Below are positions 30,609 through 41,717 of a stretch of DNA of 64,000 nt, one piece after another. How positions within the stretch are numbered: the first letter of the stretch is position 1; the number at the start of each line of letters is the position of its first letter. The DNA comes from Rubrivivax sp. A210 (GTDB lineage Bacteria > Pseudomonadota > Gammaproteobacteria > Burkholderiales > Burkholderiaceae_C), in assembly GCF_904426505.1 (NCBI RefSeq), contig NZ_CAJGBN010000012.1:496001-560000 (forward strand), written 5' to 3'. A program made the translations under genes and the position numbers. The notes under the pieces were generated by a model that worked only from the letters and a program-made list of their open reading frames with translations, did not search any database and had not been told where the DNA came from.

Positions 30609-32690
30609 TCAGGCCACGGCCGCCGGCCCGTCGCAGGGCGCGACCTCGACCAGGCAATCGTAGAAGGCGGGTGCGCGACCGATGTCGGTGAGCTGCTGGT
30701 GGGTCAGCTCGTTGACATTGGTGCCAGCCAGGCCGAACTTGCGCCACCACACGCCCAGGCCATTGACCACGCCCGGGCGGGCCCGGGCGTTCACTTCGGC
30801 CTTGCACAGATAGCTGCCGCGGTCATTGAACACGCGCACCGTGGCGCCACTGGCGATGCCGCGGGCGGCGGCGTCCTGCGCGTGCATCTCCAGCAGCGGC
30901 TCGCGCTCGGCGGCGCGCAGGCTGTCTACATTGGCAAAGCTGGAATTGAGGAAGTGCCGCGCCGGTGGCGAAATCATCGCCAGCGGGTAGCGCGCCGCCA
31001 GCTCGGGCGCGGAGCGCGGGCCTTCGTAATTGGGCATGTAGTCGGGCACGCCAAGCCCGGGAGCGGTGCCGGCGCGGGCCCGGCCGTCGGGCGTGGGAAA
31101 GCCGCCCTTGGCAAAGGGGGCGTCGGCGATCTTCAGCTTGGCCCAGCCCTTCTCGGCCAGCGCCGCGGGGTCCACATGCTCGGGGTCGAAGGCGCCGCGC
31201 GCCATGGCCTCGTCGCTGTCGGCGAAGCAGGGCTCGGTGTAGCCCATGCGCGCCGCCAGCTGGCGGAAGACCTCGGCGTTGGAGCGCGACTGGCCCAGCG
31301 GGGGAATGGCCGGCTCGTTGAGCATGGCGTAGGTGTGACCGTAGGCGCGGTGGGCATCCCAATGCTCGAGCTGGGTGGTGGCCGGCAGCACGTAGTCGGC
31401 GTGGTCGGCGGTGTCGGTGAGGAAGTGCTCGAGCACCACGGTGAACAGGTCTTCGCGCGCAAAGCCGCGCGCCACCTTGGCGCTCTCGGGCGCCACCGCC
31501 ACCGGGTTGCTGTTGTAGACGACGACGGCCTCGACCCTGGGGCCGAAGCCGGCCGAGGTTTCGCGCAGCAGGTCGTCACCTATCGTGCTCATGTTGATGG
31601 TGCGTGGCCGCCTTTCGCCCAGGAGATCGGGCCGCTGCAGCCAGGCCGAGCGCATGTGCGGCCGGAACCAGCCCGAGCTGGACAGCAGCAGGCCGCCGGC
31701 GCGGTGGCGCCAGGCGCCCGTGAGGCAGGGCAGCATGGCAATCAGGCGCACGGCATTGCCGCCGCCGCGCACGCGCTGCATGCCGTAGTTCAGGCGGATG
31801 GCGGCGGGCTTCGTCGCGGCATAGTCGCGCGCCAGGCCGCGCACCTCGTCGGCCGTGATGCCGCACTCAGCAGCGGCGCGCTCGGGCGGCCATTGCAGCG
31901 CGCGCTCGCGCAACTCGGGCCAGCCCGCGACATGGCGCTCCAGATAGTCGAGATCGAGCCCGTCGTTCACGATCAGCTCGTGCATCAGGGCGAGGGCCAG
32001 CGCGCCGTCGGTGCCCGGCAGCAGGGCGATGTGCTGGTGGCATTTCTCGGCCGTCTCGGTGCGGCGCGGGTCTAAGCACACCAGCTTCGCGCCATTGCGC
32101 TTGGCCTGCTGGGCATAGGTCCAGAAATGCAGGTTGGAGGTGATGGAGTTGCTGCCCCAGATGAGGATCAACCGGCTCTCGGCAAAGTGCTCGGCGTGCA
32201 TGCCCACCGGCAGGCCGTAGGCGGCGGTAAGCGCCTCGCCGCCGGCGCTGCTGCAGATGGTGCGGTCGAGCAGGCTGGCGCCCAGACGGTGGAAGAAGCG
32301 CGCCGCCATGCCGTCGCCCTGCACCAGGCCCATGGTGCCGGCGTAGCTGTAGGGCAGGATGGCCTGCGGGTCACGCGCCGCGATGGCCTGCAGGCGGGCG
32401 GCAATGTCGTCCAGCGCCTCGTCCCAGCCGCAGGGCTCGAAGCGGCCCTCGCCCTTGCGGCCGACGCGCTTGAGCGGTGTCAGCACGCGGTCCGGGTGGT
32501 AGCTGCGCTCGGGGTAGCGGCTGACCTTGGTACACAGCGCGCCATGGGTGGGCGGGTGGTCGGGGTCGCCGGCGACGCGGGTGACGCGGCCATCCTCCAC
32601 CGTGATGCGCAGCGCGCAGGTGTCGGGGCAGTCGTGCGGGCATGCGCCGCGCACGGTGCGCGTGGCCAGGGAAACGGTGGCGGAGCTCAT
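30609..32690 (-). CDS. Molybdopterin-dependent oxidoreductase (bis-MGD family)
   Basis: 693-residue protein of the DMSO reductase superfamily. The N-terminal [4Fe-4S] site is CPHDCPDTC followed by a distal Cys in HGALCTK. The molybdenum-domain region has DRTICSSAGGEAL, where Cys is a likely metal ligand; further motifs are LILIWGSNSITSNLH and DHADYVLPATTQLEHWD, and the C-terminal molydopterin dinucleotide-binding domain contains HFLNSSFANV. There is no Tat signal, so it should be cytoplasmic. Length and motifs match the uncharacterised anaerobic-dehydrogenase-like group rather than a named enzyme. ATG 32690 (MSSATV) is preferred to the in-frame TTG at 32708. Confidence 0.88.
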   Translation of the reverse strand: MSSATVSLATRTVRGACPHDCPDTCALRITVEDGRVTRVAGDPDHPPTHGALCTKVSRYPERSYHPDRVLTPLKRVGRKGEGRFEPCGWDEALDDIAARLQAIAARDPQAILPYSYAGTMGLVQGDGMAARFFHRLGASLLDRTICSSAGGEALTAAYGLPVGMHAEHFAESRLILIWGSNSITSNLHFWTYAQQAKRNGAKLVCLDPRRTETAEKCHQHIALLPGTDGALALALMHELIVNDGLDLDYLERHVAGWPELRERALQWPPERAAAECGITADEVRGLARDYAATKPAAIRLNYGMQRVRGGGNAVRLIAMLPCLTGAWRHRAGGLLLSSSGWFRPHMRSAWLQRPDLLGERRPRTINMSTIGDDLLRETSAGFGPRVEAVVVYNSNPVAVAPESAKVARGFAREDLFTVVLEHFLTDTADHADYVLPATTQLEHWDAHRAYGHTYAMLNEPAIPPLGQSRSNAEVFRQLAARMGYTEPCFADSDEAMARGAFDPEHVDPAALAEKGWAKLKIADAPFAKGGFPTPDGRARAGTAPGLGVPDYMPNYEGPRSAPELAARYPLAMISPPARHFLNSSFANVDSLRAAEREPLLEMHAQDAAARGIASGATVRVFNDRGSYLCKAEVNARARPGVVNGLGVWWRKFGLAGTNVNELTHQQLTDIGRAPAFYDCLVEVAPCDGPAAVA

Positions 32691-32796
32691 GGAAACACTA
32701 TCGCACAAGGGCCCCGGGGTTTGCCCGGGCAGGGCTGCGGCGGCGGCCCGGCGTCGATAAGATCATCGGCTTACCCGCCCCAGAAGAGCCGCCGCC

Positions 32797-33996
32797 ATGA
32801 AGCTGATCGAACCCATCCTGGCCGACGCCGCCGCCATTGCCGCCATCCGCCGTGACATCCACGCCCACCCCGAACTCTGCTTCCAGGAAGATCGCACCGG
32901 CGACGTCATCGCCCGTGCGCTGGCCGACTGGGGCATCCCGGTACACCGCGGCCTGGGCAAGACCGGCGTGGTGGGCATCGTCAAGAATGGCAGCAGCGCG
33001 CGTGCCGTGGGCCTGCGCGCCGACATCGACGCCCTGCCGATGACCGAGCACAACACATTCGCCCACGCCAGCCGCCACCCCGGCCGCATGCACGCCTGCG
33101 GCCACGACGGCCACACCGCCATGCTGCTGGCCGCGGCCCGTCATCTGGCGAAGCACCGCAACTTCGACGGCACCGTCTACCTGATCTTCCAGCCCGCCGA
33201 AGAAGGCGGCGGCGGCGCACGCGAGATGATGCGCGACGGCCTGTTCGAGAAGTTCCCCATGGAGGCCGTGTTCGGCGCCCACAACTGGCCCGGCATGCCG
33301 GTGGGCATGGTGGGGCTGAACCCGGGCGCGATGATGGCCTCGAGCAACGAGTTCCGCATCGTCGTGCGCGGCAAGGGCAGCCACGCCGCCCTGCCCCACC
33401 TGGGCATAGACCCGGTGCCGGTGGCGGCGCAGATGGTGATGGCCTTCCAGACCATCATCACGCGCAACCGACGACCGATAGACCCGGGCGTGATCTCGGT
33501 AACCATGATCCACGCCGGCGAGGCCACCAACGTGGTGCCCGACTCCTGCGAGATCCGCGGCACCGTGCGCACCTTCTCGGTCGAGGTGCTCGACCTCATC
33601 GAGCAGCGCATGCGCGACGTGGCCCAGCACACCTGCGCGGCCTTCGGCGCCGGCTGCGAATTCGAGTTCACGCGCAACTACCCGCCCACCGTCAACCACC
33701 CGGCCGAGACCGAGTTCGTGCGCCGGGTGATGGGCGAGGTGGTGGGTCCGGCCAACGTGGTGGCCTTCGAGCCCACCATGGGCGCCGAGGACTTCAGCTA
33801 TTTCCTGCAGGCCAAGCCGGGCTGCTACTTCGTGCTCGGCAACGGCGACGGTGCCCACCGCGACGGCGGCCACGGCCTCGGGCCCTGCATGCTGCACAAC
33901 CCCAGCTACGACTTCAACGACGAGCTGATCCCACTGGGCGCCACCGCCTGGGTGCGCATCGCCGAGGCCTGGCTGGCGGCGCCGTCGGACGCCTGA
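32797..33996 (+). CDS. M20-family amidohydrolase (hippurate hydrolase/aminoacylase-like)
   Basis: 399-residue metal-dependent hydrolase. Signature segments: RRDIHAHPELCFQE, GLRADIDALPM, HACGHDGHTAMLLAAARHL (metal ligands), FQPAEEGGGGAREM (catalytic Glu pair) and a C-terminal PTMGAEDFSYF. The dimerisation lid lies in about residues 180-290. Family members remove acyl groups from N-acyl amino acids; the substrate cannot be told apart here. It is followed after 11 bases by the M14-like gene, so both may act in breakdown of small peptides or amides. Confidence 0.93.
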   Translation: MKLIEPILADAAAIAAIRRDIHAHPELCFQEDRTGDVIARALADWGIPVHRGLGKTGVVGIVKNGSSARAVGLRADIDALPMTEHNTFAHASRHPGRMHACGHDGHTAMLLAAARHLAKHRNFDGTVYLIFQPAEEGGGGAREMMRDGLFEKFPMEAVFGAHNWPGMPVGMVGLNPGAMMASSNEFRIVVRGKGSHAALPHLGIDPVPVAAQMVMAFQTIITRNRRPIDPGVISVTMIHAGEATNVVPDSCEIRGTVRTFSVEVLDLIEQRMRDVAQHTCAAFGAGCEFEFTRNYPPTVNHPAETEFVRRVMGEVVGPANVVAFEPTMGAEDFSYFLQAKPGCYFVLGNGDGAHRDGGHGLGPCMLHNPSYDFNDELIPLGATAWVRIAEAWLAAPSDA

Positions 33997-34007
33997 AGGC
34001 GGCCACC

Positions 34008-35096
34008 ATGGGCAGCGCCGCCGGCTTCTTTGCCCAGAGCTATGCCGAGGCGCGCGCCAGGTTCGTCGCCGCGGCCGAGGCGGCGGGCCTGGACGTCCAT
34101 GCCCACCGCCATCCGCTGCTAGGCCGCGACGGCGAGACGCTGGCGATGGACGTGGCGCGCCTGGGCGCGCCGGATGCGCAAGCCCTGCTCATCATCAGCA
34201 GCGCCTGCCACGGCGTCGAAGGCTATTGCGGCTCGGGCGTGCAGGGTGCATTGCTGGCCGATGCCGGCTTCCATGCCCAGGCGCGTGCTGCCGGCGTCGC
34301 GTTGCTCTATGTCCATGCGCTCAACCCCTGGGGCTTCAGCCACGGGCGTCGCACGACGCAGGAGAACGTCGACCTCAACCGCAACTGGCATGACTTCTCG
34401 CGTCCGCTGCCGGCCAACCCGGCCTACGACGAGATCGCCCACCTGCTGATCCCGGCGCAGTGGCCGCCCAGCGCCGACAACCAGGCCCAACTGGCCGCCT
34501 ATGCCGCCCGCCACGGTGCGCGCGGCCTGCAGACCGCCATCAGCGCCGGCCAGCACGCCCACCCCCAAGGCCTGTTCTACGGCGGCGTCAACCCGACGTG
34601 GAGCCAGCAGACCCTGCGCCATGTGCTGCAGGAGCACGGCCGCCGCTGCACCCGCCTGGCCTGGATAGACCTGCACACCGGCCTCGGCCCCAGCGGCCAC
34701 GGCGAGCGCATCCTGGCCTGCGCCGACGATGCCTCTGCCCTGGCCCGCGCCCGCGCCTGGTGGGGCGAAGGCGTGACCTCCATCTACGACGGCTCCTCGT
34801 CGTCGGCCCTGCTCACGGGCTTGATGTGGCTGGCGGCCTACCAGGAATGCGCCCAGGCCGAGTACACCGGCATCGCGCTGGAATACGGCACCGAACCCAT
34901 GAACGCGGTGATCCAGGCGCTGCGCGAGGACCAGTGGTTCGAGAACCACCCCGAGGCCCCGCCGGCGCGGCGCGCCGCCGCCAAGCGGCGCATGCGCGAC
35001 GCCTTCTACACCGACACGCCGGAATGGAAGCGGCGCATCGTCGAGCAGGGGCTGGAGGCGGCGCGGCAAGCGGTGTCGGGGCTGGGCGCCGCCTGA
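34008..35096 (+). CDS. DUF2817 / M14-like metallopeptidase family protein
   Basis: 362 residues of the DUF2817 group, which is related to zinc carboxypeptidases (M14). Visible elements are SSACHGVEGYCGSGVQGALL (zinc His and Glu region), HALNPWGFSHGRRTTQENVDLNRNW (read as two parts: HALNPWGFSH and ENVDLNRNW), and LAWIDLHTGLGPSGHGE, carrying the third zinc ligand and the DLHTG motif. Near the C-terminus ALEYGT supplies a likely catalytic Glu. No signal peptide is present. It is probably translated with the M20 hydrolase gene upstream, and the substrate is unknown. Confidence 0.87.
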   Translation: MGSAAGFFAQSYAEARARFVAAAEAAGLDVHAHRHPLLGRDGETLAMDVARLGAPDAQALLIISSACHGVEGYCGSGVQGALLADAGFHAQARAAGVALLYVHALNPWGFSHGRRTTQENVDLNRNWHDFSRPLPANPAYDEIAHLLIPAQWPPSADNQAQLAAYAARHGARGLQTAISAGQHAHPQGLFYGGVNPTWSQQTLRHVLQEHGRRCTRLAWIDLHTGLGPSGHGERILACADDASALARARAWWGEGVTSIYDGSSSSALLTGLMWLAAYQECAQAEYTGIALEYGTEPMNAVIQALREDQWFENHPEAPPARRAAAKRRMRDAFYTDTPEWKRRIVEQGLEAARQAVSGLGAA

Positions 35097-35115
35097 CAAG
35101 CCCGCGCCGCCGGAC

Positions 35116-35873
35116 TCATGCCTTCAATCGATAGCCGGTGCGGAACATCCAGGCCACCACCGCCAGAGAGGCACCCAGGAAGACCGCCGTCATGGCCAGG
35201 CTCCACCACAGGCTCACGTCGGCCTGGCCGTAGAAGCTCCAGCGGAAGCCGCTGATCAGGTAGACCACCGGGTTGAGCAGCGCCACCTTCTGCCAGAAGG
35301 GCGGCAGCATATCGATGGAATAGAAGCTGCCGCCCAGGAAGGTCAGCGGGGTCACGACCAGCAGCGGGATGACCTGCAGCTTCTCGAAGTTGTCGGCCCA
35401 GATGCCGATGATGAAGCCCAGCAGGCTGAAGCTCACCGCCGTCAGCACCAGGAAGAGCAGCATCCACAGCGGGTGCTCGACGCGCAACGGAACGAACAGC
35501 GTGGCCGTGGCCAGGATGATGAGCCCGAGGATCACCGACTTGGTGGCCGCCGCACCCACGTAGGCGAGCAGGATTTCGAGGTAGGACACCGGCGCCGAAA
35601 GCAGCTCGTAGATGGTGCCGGTGAAGCGCGGGAAGTAGATGCCGAAGGAGGCATTGGAGATGCTCTGCGTCAGCAGCGACAGCATCACCAGGCCGGGCAC
35701 GATGAAGGCGCCGTAGCTGACGCCACCGACCTCGGGGATGCGCGAGCCGATGGCAGCGCCGAAGACGACGAAGTAGAGCGAGGTGCTGAGCACCGGCGAG
35801 ACGATGCTCTGCATCAGCGTGCGCCAGGTGCGGGCCATCTCGAAGGCATAGATGGCCTTGACGGCGTGGACGT

Positions 35874-35877
<4 letters not shown>
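35116..35877 (-). CDS. ABC-2 type transporter permease (YadH-like)
   Basis: 253-residue inner-membrane protein with six hydrophobic segments. The family motif [20 protein letters not shown] lies mid-protein, and [20 protein letters not shown] is near residue 180, both typical of the YadH/NodJ ABC-2 export permeases. Its start codon overlaps the ATPase stop by 4 bases (ATGA), so the two subunits are translationally coupled. The exported substrate is unknown. Confidence 0.93.
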
Positions 35878-36800
<923 letters not shown>

Positions 36801-36856
36801 GGGCCGAGAATAGCGTGCGCCCCGTTTCGCCGCCCTCCCGCCCCCTGGCGCGCCGC

Positions 36857-37996
36857 TCAGGCGTTGGGGTTGATCAGCAGCTTGGCCCCGGTGGCGCGGC
36901 GGCCGTAGTCGGCGATCTCCCGCAGGTCCAGCGCCTGCAGCAGCGAAATCTCGCGCGCATAGTCGCTGCGGAAGGTGGTGCGCAGCTCGGCGGCGACGCG
37001 ATCCTTCAAGCCCTGGGCCGCCGCCGCGCCGATCTTCTGCAGGAAGGGGAAGACCAGCCAGCCGCCCAGGCCCCAGCTCATGCCGAAGTTGCGCACGAAT
37101 TCGGTCGGGCCGGTGTCCAGGCCACCGTAGAGATAGACCTGCTTGTGCGTGGTCGATCCATAGCGGCTGTAGCTGCTGGCGCCACGCACCAGGGCGGCCT
37201 CCATCGCGCCCAGGATCTGGCCGGCCAGCCGGCCGCCGCCGGTGGCGTCGAAGCCCAGCGTGGCGCCAGTGGCGGTGATGGCCTCGGTCAAGTCATCGTT
37301 GAAGCTCGGCGCCGAGGCATCGCAGACATGATGCGCGCCCTGCCCTCGCAGCAGCGCCACCTGCTCGGGCCGGCGCACGATGTTGACCAGGCCTATGCCG
37401 TCCTGCAGGCAGACGCGGTTGAGCATCTGGCCCAGGTTGGACGCCGCCGCCGTGTGTACCAGGGCGCGGTGGCCCTCGCGCTTCATCGTCTCGACCATGC
37501 CCAGCGCCGTGAGCGGGTTGACGAAGCAGGACGCGCCCTCGGCCGCGCTGGCGTCGGGCGGCAGCAGCAGGCACTGGGCGGCGTCGACCACGCGCAGCTG
37601 GCTGTACATGGCCCCGCCCAGCACCGCGACGCGGCGGCCCAGCAGGGCCTGGGCCGCGCTGCCGGCGTCGGCCGCGACCACCGTGCCGGCGCCCTCGTTG
37701 CCCGGCGCCAGGGATTGGTCGAAGCGCCCCGCCATGCCGGCCATGGCCGCCGCCGGTATCGGCGCCGTCACCACCGGGCTTTCGGGCGTGCCCGAGGCGC
37801 GCAGCGCGGCCATGTCGGCGGCGCCGAACATGAGGCCGATGTCCGAGGGGTTGAGCGGCGCCGCCTCCACCCGCACCAGCACCTGGCCCGGCCCCGGAGC
37901 GGGCACGTCGATGCGGGCCAGGGACAGTTCGAGCTCGCCGCTGCGGCGGACGAGGGAGCGCAGTTGCAGCGCGCTGCGGGGGAGGTCTTCGGCCAA
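36857..37996 (-). CDS. MDR-family (zinc-binding-dehydrogenase type) oxidoreductase
   Basis: 379-residue quinone-oxidoreductase-like protein. GroES-like N-domain: [17 protein letters not shown] and [11 protein letters not shown]. The nucleotide-binding domain has [18 protein letters not shown] in place of the usual AAGGVG glycine pattern, and later [20 protein letters not shown]. No typical structural zinc cysteines are seen. The family generally reduces alkenals or quinones with NADPH. The substrate is unknown. It lies 21 bases upstream of the patatin autotransporter gene on the same strand. Confidence 0.87.
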   Translation of the reverse strand: MAEDLPRSALQLRSLVRRSGELELSLARIDVPAPGPGQVLVRVEAAPLNPSDIGLMFGAADMAALRASGTPESPVVTAPIPAAAMAGMAGRFDQSLAPGNEGAGTVVAADAGSAAQALLGRRVAVLGGAMYSQLRVVDAAQCLLLPPDASAAEGASCFVNPLTALGMVETMKREGHRALVHTAAASNLGQMLNRVCLQDGIGLVNIVRRPEQVALLRGQGAHHVCDASAPSFNDDLTEAITATGATLGFDATGGGRLAGQILGAMEAALVRGASSYSRYGSTTHKQVYLYGGLDTGPTEFVRNFGMSWGLGGWLVFPFLQKIGAAAAQGLKDRVAAELRTTFRSDYAREISLLQALDLREIADYGRRATGAKLLINPNA

Positions 37997-38017
37997 GGCG
38001 GGTCTCCGGGAATGGAT

Positions 38018-40210
38018 TCAGGGCGTGCCGATGAAGAGATAGGCATTGGTGGACTTGCCGCTGCCCTGGCCCAGGCCCAGGAAGACCGGGCCCAGCGGCG
38101 TCTCGCCACCGATGTAGACGGCCAGCGACTGCAGCCAGCCGTCGCGGCGCTGGCGCGCATAGGGCAGGCCGACGCGGCCGGTCTCCAGCGCCACGCCCAG
38201 GCGCATGTCGCCGCGCAGGCCCAGTGGCAGGCGGCCGATGATGCGCTCGGCGCGCACATGGGCATAGGCCACGTCGTCGCCGATGAGCTGGCCGTTGGCA
38301 AAGCCGGTGAGGTTGAGAAAGCCACCCAGCCGGCCGGCATCGGACAGCGGCAGTTCCCCGCGCGCTGCGCCGACCCAGGCCACGCGGCTGCCGACGACGT
38401 AGTTCTGCCAGGGCATGGCGCCGCGAACCTCGAAGCTGGCGCGCGAATAGTCGCGCCGCGGCGACTCGAACCAGCTCGCCTGCAGCGCCCAGCCGCGGCG
38501 TGGCGCGTAGAGGCGGTCGAGCCGGTCGGCATCCAGGCTCAGCAGCCAGCCGCCGATACTGCGCTCGGGCATCAGGGCGAAGATGTCGACGCCGGTGTCG
38601 AGCCGGTTGTTGATGCGGGTTTCGCGCCAGCCCAGGCGCAGCTGCCCCAGCTGGGGCAGGGTGAGGCCGGCCGCCACCTCCAGCCGCGAGCGACCACTGC
38701 GGTATTCGGCCACGCGCTGGTCGAGGAAGAAGTAGTCCAGGCGCTCGCGGCGGTACTCGGCCTGCGCTTCGACGAAAGTGCGCTGGGCAGCGTCCAGCGG
38801 CTGGTGGAAATCGGCGGCCAGCCCGGTGCTGCTGCCGATCTCGCCGCTCACCAGCAGCTCGCCACCCAGCGCGTTGAGCCAGGTCTTCTGGTAGCCGGCG
38901 CGCAGGCGATAGGTCGAGCCCTGGCTGAGCGTGCTTTCAAGCCGCAGGCCCAGGCGCAGGTAGTCGGGGCCCCAGGGCTTTTCCACCGGCAGCACGCGCA
39001 ACACGCGGCGGTCGTGCTCGTCCAGGATGCTGTAGTCGACGCGCTCGAAATGGCCGTCGCCATAGGCGCGCAGCAAGTCGCGCGTGAGCGCCTGGGTGTC
39101 CAGCGGCGCGCCCAGGCGCTGCTCCAAGTGGCGGCTTACCACTGCCGGGTCGGCGCGCTGCAGGCCGGCGATGCGGATCTCGTCGATGCGCGGCGGCGCG
39201 CGCTCGCCCACCGCCACCTGGCGGCGCCAGGCGGCATAAGGCTCGGGCGCCAGCGCCAGGCGAGCCAGCGCCGCGGCTTGGGCCTCGGCGGCGGCGCGCC
39301 CGCGCTCGGCGGCTTCGGCGTGGCGCTCGAAATCGGCCGCGCCGATGGCGCCGAGGTCGGGCTTGATGAGGATGTCACCCGCGCCCAGCGTGGCCAGGGT
39401 GGCGCTGACGTTCTGCTCGGTGAGCAGGGCGATGACCTGGGCCGTGATGCTGAGCAGGCCGTTCACCTGCTCGGGCGCCAGCGGCGCCGAGCCGACGTTG
39501 ACCGCAATCACCACCTGGGCGCCACAACGCTCGCGCACCTCGCGCACCGGCAGGTTGTCGACCAGTCCGCCGTCGACCAGCTTGCGCGAGCGATAGTCCA
39601 GCGGCGCCATCAGCCCCGGCACCGACATGCTGGCGCGCATCGCCAGCGTCAGGCTGCCGTCGCGGTAGACCACGCGCTCGCCGGTGCCGATGTCGGTGGC
39701 GACGATGGACAGCGGCAGCGGCAGGCGCTCGATCAGCGGCTCGCCGGTGTCGGCGCGCACCAGGTGGTTGAAGAAGAGCTTGATCTTCTGCCCCGACACC
39801 ACGCCCGGCGGCCCTACCGCCTCCAGGCCCTTGAGCCCCGTCTCGCTGCCAGGCAGGAAGCGCTGCAGCAGGCGCTTGTTGCGCACGTCGAGGTCGGTGT
39901 AGTCGGGGTTGTCCTGGAACATGTCGTTCCAGTCCACCGCGGCCAGCTCCGAGCGCATCTGCGCCGGCGACAGCCCCGCGGCCCAGGCGCCGGCCACCAG
40001 CGCACCCATGCTGGTGCCGGCCACGCAGTCCACCGGCACGCGCAGGCGCTCCAGCACCTCCAGCACGCCGATGTGGGCGGCGCCACGCGCGCCGCCGCCG
40101 CCCAGCACAAGGCCGATGCGAGGGCGAGCAGGCTCCTCGGCCCTCGCCGGCGCCCCAGCGAGCGGCAAGATCGCCAGAAGGAGCAGCAGGCGGGCGGGCA
40201 AGAACGGCAT
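38018..40210 (-). CDS. Patatin-type Vd autotransporter (PlpD-like phospholipase)
   Basis: 730 residues. Signal peptide (about 1-24), then a patatin phospholipase domain with oxyanion GGGGARGAAHIGVLEVL, nucleophile GTSMG and catalytic Asp in KLVDGGLVDNLP. It continues through a single POTRA-like segment (PRIDEIRIAGLQRADPAVV, about residues 318-400) into a C-terminal beta-rich Omp85-type barrel of about 300 residues that ends AYLFIGTP. This is the layout of type V-d secretion, where the barrel carries the lipase to the cell surface. It follows the MDR oxidoreductase gene by 21 bases. Confidence 0.92.
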   Translation of the reverse strand: MPFLPARLLLLLAILPLAGAPARAEEPARPRIGLVLGGGGARGAAHIGVLEVLERLRVPVDCVAGTSMGALVAGAWAAGLSPAQMRSELAAVDWNDMFQDNPDYTDLDVRNKRLLQRFLPGSETGLKGLEAVGPPGVVSGQKIKLFFNHLVRADTGEPLIERLPLPLSIVATDIGTGERVVYRDGSLTLAMRASMSVPGLMAPLDYRSRKLVDGGLVDNLPVREVRERCGAQVVIAVNVGSAPLAPEQVNGLLSITAQVIALLTEQNVSATLATLGAGDILIKPDLGAIGAADFERHAEAAERGRAAAEAQAAALARLALAPEPYAAWRRQVAVGERAPPRIDEIRIAGLQRADPAVVSRHLEQRLGAPLDTQALTRDLLRAYGDGHFERVDYSILDEHDRRVLRVLPVEKPWGPDYLRLGLRLESTLSQGSTYRLRAGYQKTWLNALGGELLVSGEIGSSTGLAADFHQPLDAAQRTFVEAQAEYRRERLDYFFLDQRVAEYRSGRSRLEVAAGLTLPQLGQLRLGWRETRINNRLDTGVDIFALMPERSIGGWLLSLDADRLDRLYAPRRGWALQASWFESPRRDYSRASFEVRGAMPWQNYVVGSRVAWVGAARGELPLSDAGRLGGFLNLTGFANGQLIGDDVAYAHVRAERIIGRLPLGLRGDMRLGVALETGRVGLPYARQRRDGWLQSLAVYIGGETPLGPVFLGLGQGSGKSTNAYLFIGTP

Positions 40211-40251
40211 GCGCCGATTCTGGCGCGACCGCAGCCCGGGCTTGCCAGGGG

Positions 40252-41247
40252 TCAGTGCATGAACCCGATCGGCTGCCGCTTGGCGCCGGTGCCCGGCAGG
40301 TCGGCCACCTCGATGGCGTAGCGGCCGGCCAGGCGGGCATTGCCGAAAGCCGTCATCCAGGCCCGCCGCATCTCGCGCGGCGCCACCTGCATCAACACCT
40401 CCAGCACGGCGTCGGCCGGCGTGTCGTCGAAGCGCAGGCCCCAGTCGTGCTCGGCGCGCAGTTGACGGTACAGGCGCAGCGCGATGGTGCGCGCCGCGTC
40501 GGCATCGGGCGCGCGCACCTCGATCACGTTCATGCGGTTGAGGATGGGATCGGGGATGCCGCGCTCGTCATTGGCGGTGGCAACCCAGATCACCTGGCTG
40601 GCGTCTATCGGCACTTCGGCGAATTCGTCGGTGAAGGCGCCGGCCGTGTCGTGCTCGAGCAGGCTGTAGAAGGCGCCCAGCGGGTCGTAGGCATGCTCGG
40701 CGCGCGCCTTGTCGATCTCGTCGACCACCATCACCGGATTGGCGTAGTCGCCGTGGACCAGGGTCTCGAAGACCTTGCCGGGGCGGGCGCCCTTCCACTG
40801 GCTGGAAGCGCCGCTGAGCACCCAGCCGGCCGTGAGGCTGCTCATCGCGACGAAGCCCAGGCCGGTGCCCAGCAGCCTGGCCACGCCGCGGGCGAAATGC
40901 GTCTTGCCGATGCCGGGCGGGCCCAGCAGCAGCATGGGCGCGATCTCCAGCGCATCGCGGCTGTCCTGGCACAGCGCGAGCTGGCGCTTGATCTCGTCAA
41001 GCGCCTCGCCGAAATTGGGCATCTCGTCGTAAAGATGCTCCATCGCCGGCAGGCCGCCGGGCTTGACCTGGAAGCGCTCGGCGCCCTTCTCGAGCATGCG
41101 CTCGTAGGTGTTGCGCAGGCTTTCGTGCTCCTGCGACTTGAGCTTGTCAAGGCGCTGCTCGACCTCCTGCAGCCGGTAGACCGCGCGCATGCGCGCAATC
41201 GGCAGCGAGCCGTGGTTCAACGGGGCCAGCGAACGATCTTCGCTCAT
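40252..41247 (-). CDS. AAA ATPase, Lon-like module without protease domain
   Basis: 331 residues. After a helical N-terminal region (about residues 1-100) comes a single AAA module: Walker A GPPGIGKTHFARGVARLLG, a VVDEIDKA Walker B, sensor 1 VIWVATANDERG, an arginine-finger stretch and an alpha-helical lid ending KRQPIGFMH. The sequence resembles the ATPase portion of Lon, but the Ser-Lys protease domain is missing. ATG 41247 is chosen because GAGGAG sits six bases before it, while the nearer ATG at 41253 would abut the ribosome site. The role is unknown; a chaperone or remodelling task is plausible. Confidence 0.85.
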   Translation of the reverse strand: MSEDRSLAPLNHGSLPIARMRAVYRLQEVEQRLDKLKSQEHESLRNTYERMLEKGAERFQVKPGGLPAMEHLYDEMPNFGEALDEIKRQLALCQDSRDALEIAPMLLLGPPGIGKTHFARGVARLLGTGLGFVAMSSLTAGWVLSGASSQWKGARPGKVFETLVHGDYANPVMVVDEIDKARAEHAYDPLGAFYSLLEHDTAGAFTDEFAEVPIDASQVIWVATANDERGIPDPILNRMNVIEVRAPDADAARTIALRLYRQLRAEHDWGLRFDDTPADAVLEVLMQVAPREMRRAWMTAFGNARLAGRYAIEVADLPGTGAKRQPIGFMH

Positions 41248-41489
41248 GCGCATCTCCTCAGAGGTGGGCTTGCAGGACTTGGGCGATGGACGCCTGTGCT
41301 GCCCTCAGGCTAGCAAGGCGCGGACCACGGCCTCTTTATACGGCCTGGGCCGCCACGCGACACCGCTCGTCGACCCTGAGCGCGCTTCGTCGGCCGTGAT
41401 GCACCACACGTCGCAAGCCGCTCGTGCAACGCGGCGCGGCTTTCTAAATTACGGCCATCGACACCCGCCCACCGCCCCAGGAGCCCACC

Positions 41490-41645
41490 ATGAACACCGC
41501 CCCTCGCACCCCCGCCGCCCGCCGCCTGGCCTCCTTCGCGCTGGCCGCCCTGCTGACGTTGTCGACGCTGGCCGGCATCGATGTGCTGGCCAGCGTCGAG
41601 GCAGCGGCGCCGCAGATGGCTCAGGGCAAGCAAGCCACGGCCTGA
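41490..41645 (+). CDS. Small membrane or exported protein, 51 residues
   Basis: Short ORF with a good ribosome site (GGAG 7 bases before the ATG). The 51 residues start with a basic segment (RTPAARR), continue with a 20-residue hydrophobic helix (LASFALAALLTLSTLAGIDV) and a short Ala/Gln-rich tail. A strong intrinsic terminator follows about 70 bases after the stop, consistent with a dedicated transcript. It could be a single-pass membrane protein or a cleaved secreted peptide. No function is recognised. Confidence 0.6.
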   Translation: MNTAPRTPAARRLASFALAALLTLSTLAGIDVLASVEAAAPQMAQGKQATA

Positions 41646-41717
41646 GCGCCAGGCAGGCCGCCGGGCCCCGGCCGCCACAACCCGTCTCCCTCCTGAGTCT
41701 CGTCCGCGAGACACTTC

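Noticed and set aside
41300..41489. Possible promoter (TAAATT) ahead of the 51-residue ORF
   Set aside because: No -35 hexamer at normal spacing could be matched; too weak to list.
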